Shown: positions 58,824 through 64,000 of the stretch, in pieces
Layout of the letters: each line of letters opens with the position of its first letter
Position numbering within the stretch: the first letter of the stretch is position 1
Assembly: GCF_018279705.1 (NCBI RefSeq)
Contig: NZ_CP036498.1
Coordinates: 248,001 to 312,000 of the forward strand
Source: Tardiphaga alba
GTDB lineage: Bacteria; Pseudomonadota; Alphaproteobacteria; Rhizobiales; Xanthobacteraceae
Direction: 5' to 3'
Length of the DNA: 64,000 nt
Notes under the pieces: model-generated
The model's database searches: none
Seen by the model: only the letters and a program-made list of their open reading frames with translations
Told to the model about the DNA's origin: nothing
Made by a program: the position numbers and the translations under genes

Positions 58824-60524
58824 ATGGCTTCGATTGATTCCTACAATCCCTCGCGTGACGATTTCGCCGCGATGCTCGACGAGTCCTTCTCGGGCGGCAA
58901 CCTTCAGGAAAGCTCGGTCATCAAGGGCCGTGTGGTTGCGATTGAAAAGGACATGGCCGTCATCGACGTCGGCCTGAAGACCGAAGGCCGTGTGGCGCTG
59001 CGCGAATTCGCCGGCCCGGGCCGTGATAGCGAATTGAAGGTCGGCGACGAAGTTGAGGTGTTCCTCGACCGGATCGAAAACGCGCTCGGCGAAGCCGTGC
59101 TGTCGCGTGACAAGGCCCGCCGTGAAGAAAGCTGGGGCAAGCTCGAAAAGGCGTTCAACGCCAACGAGAAGGTCAACGGCGTTATCTTCAACCAGGTTAA
59201 GGGTGGCTTCACCGTCGATCTCGACGGCGCCGTGGCCTTCCTGCCGCGCTCGCAGGTCGACATCCGTCCGATCCGCGACGTTGCTCCGCTGATGAACAAC
59301 TCGCAGCCGTTCCAGATCCTCAAGATGGACCGTCGCCGCGGCAATATCGTCGTGTCGCGTCGTACCGTTCTCGAAGAGACCCGCGCCGAACAGCGCCAGG
59401 AACTCGTCCAGAACCTCGAAGAGGGTCAGGTCATTGACGGCGTCGTCAAGAACATCACCGATTACGGTGCGTTCGTTGACCTCGGCGGCATCGACGGCCT
59501 GCTGCACGTCACCGACATCGCATGGCGTCGCGTCAACCATCCGACCGAAGTGCTCACCATCGGTCAGACGGTCAAGGTCAAGATCATCAAGATCAACCAC
59601 GAGACCCACCGTATCTCGCTCGGCATGAAGCAGCTGCTCGACGATCCGTGGCAGGGCATCGAGGCGAAGTACCCGCTGAACGCACGTTTCTCGGGTCGCG
59701 TCACCAACATCACCGACTACGGCGCATTCGTCGAACTGGAGCCGGGCATCGAAGGCCTGATCCACGTCTCGGAAATGTCGTGGACCAAGAAGAACATGCA
59801 CCCCGGCAAGATCGTTTCGACCTCGCAGGAAGTCGAAGTGCAGGTGCTCGAAGTCGACAGCGTCAAGCGTCGTATTTCGCTCGGTCTCAAGCAGACCATG
59901 CGCAATCCGTGGGAAGTGTTCGTCGAGAAGTTCCCGGTCGGCGCCACCGTCGAAGGCGAAGTCAAGAACAAGACCGAATTCGGTCTGTTCCTGGGTCTCG
60001 ATGGCGACGTGGACGGCATGGTCCATCTGTCGGATCTCGACTGGAAGCAGCCGGGTGAACAGGTCATCGACAACTTCAAGAAGGGCGACATGGTCAAGGC
60101 CATCGTCCTCGATGTGGATGTCGAGAAGGAGCGCATCTCGCTTGGCGTCAAGCAGCTCGAAGGCGACCCCTTCGCAGAGCCGGGCGACGTCAAGAAGGGC
60201 GCTGTCGTGACCTGCGAAGTCATCGACGTGAAGGACTCGGGTATCGACGTCCAGATCGCCGGCACCGACTTCACCACCTTCATCAAGCGCTCGGAACTCG
60301 CGCGTGACCGCAACGACCAGCGCGCTGAGCGTTTCGCCGTTGGCGAGAAGGTCGATGCCCGCGTGATCCAGTTCGACAAGAAGGCCCGCAAGGTCCAGGT
60401 GTCGATCAAAGCGCTCGAAGTGGCCGAAGAGAAGGAAGCGATCGCACAGTATGGTTCGTCCGATTCGGGCGCGACCCTGGGTGACATCCTCGGCAAGGCC
60501 CTCAAGCAGGGCGGCGACAAGTAA
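58824..60524 (+). CDS. rpsA: 30S ribosomal protein S1
   Basis: S1 binds mRNA leaders on the 30S subunit and unfolds them for initiation. The 566 residues from the ATG at 58824 (GGAGAAC upstream) contain six S1 domains, for example VIKGRVVAIEKDMAVIDVGLKTEG, VIDGVVKNITDYGAFVDLGGIDGLLHV and FSGRVTNITDYGAFVELEPGIEGLIHV. The frame is open 300 bases further up, but that is leader. The usual alphaproteobacterial order is aroA-cmk-rpsA. Confidence 0.99.
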   Translation: MASIDSYNPSRDDFAAMLDESFSGGNLQESSVIKGRVVAIEKDMAVIDVGLKTEGRVALREFAGPGRDSELKVGDEVEVFLDRIENALGEAVLSRDKARREESWGKLEKAFNANEKVNGVIFNQVKGGFTVDLDGAVAFLPRSQVDIRPIRDVAPLMNNSQPFQILKMDRRRGNIVVSRRTVLEETRAEQRQELVQNLEEGQVIDGVVKNITDYGAFVDLGGIDGLLHVTDIAWRRVNHPTEVLTIGQTVKVKIIKINHETHRISLGMKQLLDDPWQGIEAKYPLNARFSGRVTNITDYGAFVELEPGIEGLIHVSEMSWTKKNMHPGKIVSTSQEVEVQVLEVDSVKRRISLGLKQTMRNPWEVFVEKFPVGATVEGEVKNKTEFGLFLGLDGDVDGMVHLSDLDWKQPGEQVIDNFKKGDMVKAIVLDVDVEKERISLGVKQLEGDPFAEPGDVKKGAVVTCEVIDVKDSGIDVQIAGTDFTTFIKRSELARDRNDQRAERFAVGEKVDARVIQFDKKARKVQVSIKALEVAEEKEAIAQYGSSDSGATLGDILGKALKQGGDK

Positions 60525-60550
60525 GTTTCGACTTACCTGTGCAACAAATC

Positions 60551-60579
60551 GGGGCTCCGGCATTGCCGGGGCCCTTTTT
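60551..60579 (+). terminator. Intrinsic terminator of rpsA
   Basis: GGGCTCCGGC - ATT - GCCGGGGCCC, ten pairs with one G-U, followed by TTTTT, 27 bases after the rpsA stop. Confidence 0.92.
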
Positions 60580-60593
60580 GTTTGGGCTCAGGC

Positions 60594-60685
60594 CGTAGCC
60601 CGCATGAAGCGCAGCGTAATGCGGGGATGTCGAGTTGGTTGAAACGCCGGTCCCCGGATTGCGCTTCGCTCCATCCGGGCTACGC
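60594..60685. repeat. Palindromic repeat, family A (copy 5)
   Basis: CGTAGCCCGCATGAAGCGCA ... CGCTCCATCCGGGCTACGCG. It lies between the rpsA terminator and sppA. Confidence 0.88.
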
Positions 60686-60792
60686 GTCACCTTGTTTTCT
60701 TCATATTGCCTCGCAATTGAGGTAATCCAGAAACCCCAAGTAAAGGCTGCGCAGACGACAGATGCAGCCCCGCTGATGTTCAGGAGCCCCGC

Positions 60793-61767
60793 ATGTCGCT
60801 TGATTCCGATGTGATCGTCGATCGCCGCAGGCTGCGTCGCAAGCTGACCTTTTGGCGGACAATCGCGGTGCTGGTCGCCGTGGTCGCCATCGTCGCCGGC
60901 GGCCTCTATGCGACGCGCTCGGGCACGCAGACATCGTCCGGCGCCATCGCCCGCATCAAGATCGAGGGGCTGATCCAAAGCAACAACGAGCGCATCGAGG
61001 CGCTGGAGCGATTGGAGAAGTCGTCGGCTGCCGCGGTCATCGTGCAGATCAATTCGCCTGGCGGCACCGTCGCCGGTTCCGAGCAGCTTTACGATGCGCT
61101 GGTCCGCCTGAAGGCGAAGAAGCCGATGATCGTGATGGTCGAAGGTGTCGCCGCCTCCGGCGCCTATATCGCCGCTCTCGCTTCCGACCAGATCGTCGCG
61201 CGGCAGACCTCGATGGTCGGCTCCATCGGCGTGCTGGTGCAGTTTCCCGTGCTCAGCGGCTTGATGAAGACTGTCGGCGTGAGGCTTGAGGAAGTGAAAT
61301 CCTCGCCGCTGAAGGCCGCGCCGAACGGCATCGACGAGCCCTCGCCGGAAGCACGTGCCGCGCTGGAGGCGCTGATCAAGGATAACTACACCTGGTTCCG
61401 CGGCCTCGTGCAGAACCGCCGCGCCATGGATGAAGCGCAGATCGAGAAAGTGGCCGATGGCCGCGTTTTCACCGGCCGTCAGGCGATCGGCCTCAAGCTG
61501 ATCGATCAGGTCGGCGACGAGAAAACCGCGGTGGCCTGGCTGGTGGCTGAAAAGAAGATCAAGAGCGACCTGCCGGTGCGGGACTACAAGCTGTCGCCGA
61601 AATTGGGTGACCTTACATTCCTGCGCGCGGCGACGTCGATCACGCTGAATGCAGTGGGTCTGTCCTCCATCGCGCGCCAGGTGGAGCAGGGCGGCTTTGC
61701 GCAAGCCATCGATGGTATGGGCCTGGACGGGATGCTGGCGCTATGGCGTCCGGTCTCGCTGAACTGA
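60793..61767 (+). CDS. sppA: Signal peptide peptidase SppA
   Basis: A membrane serine protease (S49) that degrades cleaved signal peptides. The 324 residues hold one N-terminal helix (FWRTIAVLVAVVAIVAGGLYA). The periplasmic domain has the nucleophile Ser122 in EGVAASGAYIAA and a downstream Lys in SPLKAAP, i.e. a Ser-Lys dyad. AGGAG precedes the ATG. This is the short single-domain form, not the ~600-residue E. coli type. Confidence 0.93.
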   Translation: MSLDSDVIVDRRRLRRKLTFWRTIAVLVAVVAIVAGGLYATRSGTQTSSGAIARIKIEGLIQSNNERIEALERLEKSSAAAVIVQINSPGGTVAGSEQLYDALVRLKAKKPMIVMVEGVAASGAYIAALASDQIVARQTSMVGSIGVLVQFPVLSGLMKTVGVRLEEVKSSPLKAAPNGIDEPSPEARAALEALIKDNYTWFRGLVQNRRAMDEAQIEKVADGRVFTGRQAIGLKLIDQVGDEKTAVAWLVAEKKIKSDLPVRDYKLSPKLGDLTFLRAATSITLNAVGLSSIARQVEQGGFAQAIDGMGLDGMLALWRPVSLN

Positions 61768-61952
61768 GATTGAATCCAGAAGATGTCGCGCCAAGAGGTC
61801 GCAACCCGCCGCTCTGCGCTGCGGGGATGCGGCCAAGCGTCTTTTAGAGCGATTGTCACGCACTTTCCGGGCCGTCATCAGTCATTTAGCGACTTGACAG
61901 CTCAAGGCTTTTTCACGGAAATGCATCCTCCAATTCAGAACCCAACGTCTCG

Positions 61953-62279
61953 ATGATCAAATCCGAACTCGTCCAACGCATTGCTGAACACAACCCGCAT
62001 CTGTACCAGCGGGATGTGGAGAACATCGTGAATGCGATCCTCGACGAAATCGTCGCAGCGCTCGCGCGCGGTGATCGTGTCGAGCTGCGCGGTTTTGGCG
62101 CTTTCTCCGTGAAGCATCGTCCTGCACGTGCGGGACGCAATCCGCGCACCGGCGAGCATGTCCCGGTCGATCAGAAGAGCGTTCCGTTCTTCAAGACCGG
62201 CAAGGAAATGCGCGAGCGGCTGAACCGCGATCCGTCTGCGCCGGAGCCGGCTCAGGCCTCGGAAGCCAGCGCGTCGTAA
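61953..62279 (+). CDS. ihfB: Integration host factor subunit beta
   Basis: The beta subunit of the DNA-bending heterodimer IHF, 108 residues. The HU/IHF fold is [33 protein letters not shown], then [33 protein letters not shown] with the intercalating Pro in the arm. The C-terminus has an extra ~15-residue Ala/Pro tail. It commonly sits near rpsA and sppA in alphaproteobacteria. IHF often works with sigma-54 promoters; rpoN is 20 kb away. Confidence 0.97.
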   Translation: MIKSELVQRIAEHNPHLYQRDVENIVNAILDEIVAALARGDRVELRGFGAFSVKHRPARAGRNPRTGEHVPVDQKSVPFFKTGKEMRERLNRDPSAPEPAQASEASAS

Positions 62280-62392
62280 GCCAGCGAATTGTAAGCGGGT
62301 TCCGCGATCTTCGGATGAGTTGCCGCGATGACTGGGGCGGTCCCGTTACTGCTTCGCCTCGGTTCTGCTTCACTGTTACGTGAGAGATGTCG

Positions 62393-62785
62393 ATGCGCAA
62401 ATTCCTCACGGCTCTGGTCGTCATTCCCCTTGCCATTCTCCTGGTCGTCTTTGCCGTCGCCAATCGTCACCTGGTGACGGTCTCGTTCGATCCTTTCAAC
62501 AGCAGCGATCCCTCGATCGGTGCGACGCTGCCGCTCTTCGTCGTCCTGATCGTGGTCGCCATTCTCGGCGTGTTCGCGGGTGGCATCGCCACCTGGATCC
62601 GGCAGCGCCACTGGCGCCGCGCCGCCCGCCAGCATGAGGCCGATGCGCGCCGCGCGAAGTCCGAACTGGCCGATCTGCGGGCCGAAGTCGCCACCACGCG
62701 CAATGCGGCCCAGAGGGCGCCCCTGGCCCTGTCTGGACCCGGTTATGCCGCGGGCGAGCGAGACAAGGCCGGCGCGACGTTGTAG
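62393..62785 (+). CDS. LapA-domain membrane protein
   Basis: A 130-residue protein with two N-terminal helices (FLTALVVIPLAILLVVFAVA and LPLFVVLIVVAILGVFAGGI) and a cytoplasmic helical tail (RAARQHEADARRAKSELADL). The pattern VTVSFDPF between the helices is the lipopolysaccharide-assembly protein A (LapA/DUF1049) signature; LapA/LapB regulate LPS synthesis in E. coli. The ATG at 62393 is preceded by GAGAG at six bases; an ATG two codons earlier is less likely. Confidence 0.9.
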   Translation: MRKFLTALVVIPLAILLVVFAVANRHLVTVSFDPFNSSDPSIGATLPLFVVLIVVAILGVFAGGIATWIRQRHWRRAARQHEADARRAKSELADLRAEVATTRNAAQRAPLALSGPGYAAGERDKAGATL

Positions 62786-62863
62786 AACCCGCCCGGTTGC
62801 GCGCCATTGCCGGCGCCGGCCTGACCGTTTCATCTTTTCCCGTTCGCAGCGGCTTTTGAGAGC

Positions 62864-63517
62864 ATGCCCCTGACCGTCAAAATTTGCGGCCTGTCCACGC
62901 CGGAGACGCTCGATGCGGCTCTGGTCGCTGGCGCCGATATGGTCGGCTTCGTGTTCTTCCCGCCGTCGCCCCGTCACGTCTCGCTCGATGTCGCCGAGAA
63001 GCTCGGCCGTCAGGTCAAGAAGGCCGTGAAGGTCGCGCTCTCGGTGGATGCCGACGATGCGCTGCTCGCCAACAGCATCGAGGCGCTGCGTCCGCAGATC
63101 CTGCAGCTGCATGGCAAGGAAAGTGTCGCGCGCATTCGGGACATCAAGCAGAAATTCGGCCTGCCGGTGATGAAGGCCATCGCCGTCGAGACCGCAGCCG
63201 ATCTCGCAGCGCTCCCCGGCTATGCCGCTGTCTGCGATCGCATTCTGTTCGACGCGAAGGCCCCGAAGGATGCGACGCGACCGGGTGGCCTCGGTGCAGT
63301 CTTTGACTGGCACTTGCTCGAAGGGCTCGATCTCAAATTGCCCTTCATGGTGTCGGGTGGTTTGAACGAAGAGAATGTCGCTGAAGCCGTGCGGATCACG
63401 CGCGCCGGCGGTGTCGATATTTCGTCCGGCGTGGAAAGCGCGCCGGGCATCAAGGATCCCGACATGATCCGCAATTTCATCCGCGCCGCGCGCGCAACGG
63501 AAGAGCTGGCGACCTGA
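62864..63517 (+). CDS. trpF: Phosphoribosylanthranilate isomerase
   Basis: The third step of tryptophan synthesis, an Amadori isomerisation on a TIM barrel. The 217 residues include [15 protein letters not shown] with the catalytic Cys, [22 protein letters not shown]-like [18 protein letters not shown] with the catalytic Asp, and [13 protein letters not shown]. Its stop overlaps the trpB start as TGATG. Confidence 0.97.
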   Translation: MPLTVKICGLSTPETLDAALVAGADMVGFVFFPPSPRHVSLDVAEKLGRQVKKAVKVALSVDADDALLANSIEALRPQILQLHGKESVARIRDIKQKFGLPVMKAIAVETAADLAALPGYAAVCDRILFDAKAPKDATRPGGLGAVFDWHLLEGLDLKLPFMVSGGLNEENVAEAVRITRAGGVDISSGVESAPGIKDPDMIRNFIRAARATEELAT

Positions 63518-64000
63518 TGACAACTGCCATCCCAAACTCCTATCGGACCGGCCCCGACGAGACCGGCCATTTCGGCATCTTCGGCGGTCGCTTCGTCGCC
63601 GAAACCCTGATGCCGCTAATCCTCGATCTGCAGAAGGCCTATGAAGATGCGAAGGCCGATCCTGCCTTCCGCAAGGAGATGGACGGTTATCTCAAGGCCT
63701 ATGTCGGCCGCCCGTCGCCGCTGTATCTGGCGGAGCGCCTCACCGAGCATCTTGGTGGCGCAAAAATCTATCTGAAGCGCGAAGAGCTCAACCACACCGG
63801 TTCGCACAAGGTCAACAATGTGCTCGGCCAGATCATGGTCGCGCGCCGCATGGGCAAGAAGCGCATCATCGCCGAAACCGGCGCCGGCCAGCATGGCGTG
63901 GCGACGGCGACGCTCTGCGCGCGCTTCGGCCTGGAATGCATCGTCTATATGGGCGCGGTGGACGTCGAACGGCAGCAACCCAATGTGATCCGCATGGAAA
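63517..64000 (+). CDS. trpB: Tryptophan synthase beta subunit, 5' part
   Basis: The PLP-dependent beta subunit that joins indole to serine. The 161 codons present read [62 protein letters not shown] with the PLP lysine in HTGSHK, and [20 protein letters not shown]. It is cut by the window edge. It overlaps trpF by one base, and trpA is expected next. Confidence 0.97.
   Translation, partial: MTTAIPNSYRTGPDETGHFGIFGGRFVAETLMPLILDLQKAYEDAKADPAFRKEMDGYLKAYVGRPSPLYLAERLTEHLGGAKIYLKREELNHTGSHKVNNVLGQIMVARRMGKKRIIAETGAGQHGVATATLCARFGLECIVYMGAVDVERQQPNVIRME

Overview
The window is 64 kb of GC-rich chromosome from an alphaproteobacterium. It most resembles the Nitrobacteraceae (Bradyrhizobium, Rhodopseudomonas, Tardiphaga, Afipia). 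The supporting signs are protein similarity recognised by eye, the gene order rnd-lptC-lptA-lptB-rpoN-hpf-ptsN, a FzlA-like protein beside QueG, TIGR02300, DUF1150 and PmtA proteins, and several families of short palindromic repeats of the type common in these genomes. No prophage, transposase, CRISPR array or rRNA operon was seen. Most of the window is housekeeping DNA with a few accessory patches.

Layout. 1-6 kb (minus strand): a frameshifted TauE exporter overlapping pheT, then pheS, rplT, rpmI and, behind its own terminator, infC with an AUU start. 6-14 kb: an alpha/beta hydrolase, an NTF2-like protein, queG-fzlA, uppP, a GT-C-like membrane protein, an exported nicotinamidase and a secreted protein. 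14-22 kb: dnaK-dnaJ, pmtA, an FMN reductase, pyrF, a DUF1330 protein, dapB, gpmA and an NDUFA9-like protein. 22.9-25.6 kb: tRNA-Leu(CAG), a cold-shock protein, and the galactonate genes dgoK-dgoA, of which dgoA is frameshifted.

25.7-34.1 kb: a complete high-affinity K+ system, with a 27-residue small ORF, kdpF, kdpA, kdpB, kdpC, kdpD and kdpE behind a 19-bp palindrome. 34.1-37.3 kb: a MarR-controlled two-component flavin monooxygenase cluster (MarR, flavin reductase, HpaB-like oxygenase, cupin) with a promoter and palindromic operator. 37.3-45 kb: a NYN-LOTUS protein facing rnd, then LPS export genes, sigma-54, the hibernation factor and PTS-Ntr. 45-47.3 kb: two proteins of unknown function, one with an internal duplication, then DUF1150 and Hsp20 behind a textbook sigma-32 promoter. 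47.4-51.7 kb: the ugpBAEC glycerol-3-phosphate importer. 51.8-54.6 kb: a CoA-transferase, the divergent ohr/ohrR peroxide pair and a GIY-YIG protein. 54.8-64 kb: tRNA-Ala(GGC), a TIGR02300 protein, aroA, a two-gene nucleotidyltransferase module inserted before cmk, rpsA, sppA, ihfB, lapA, trpF and the start of trpB.

The best leads for something undescribed are: the nucleotidyltransferase and partner pair wedged between aroA and cmk; the duplicated-motif protein at 45 kb; the palindrome and extra small ORF in front of kdpF; the MarR operator and orphan monooxygenase-cupin cluster; and a terminator-like hairpin in the rpmI leader. Two single-base frameshifts (TauE and dgoA) are either real gene decay or assembly errors and should be settled first.
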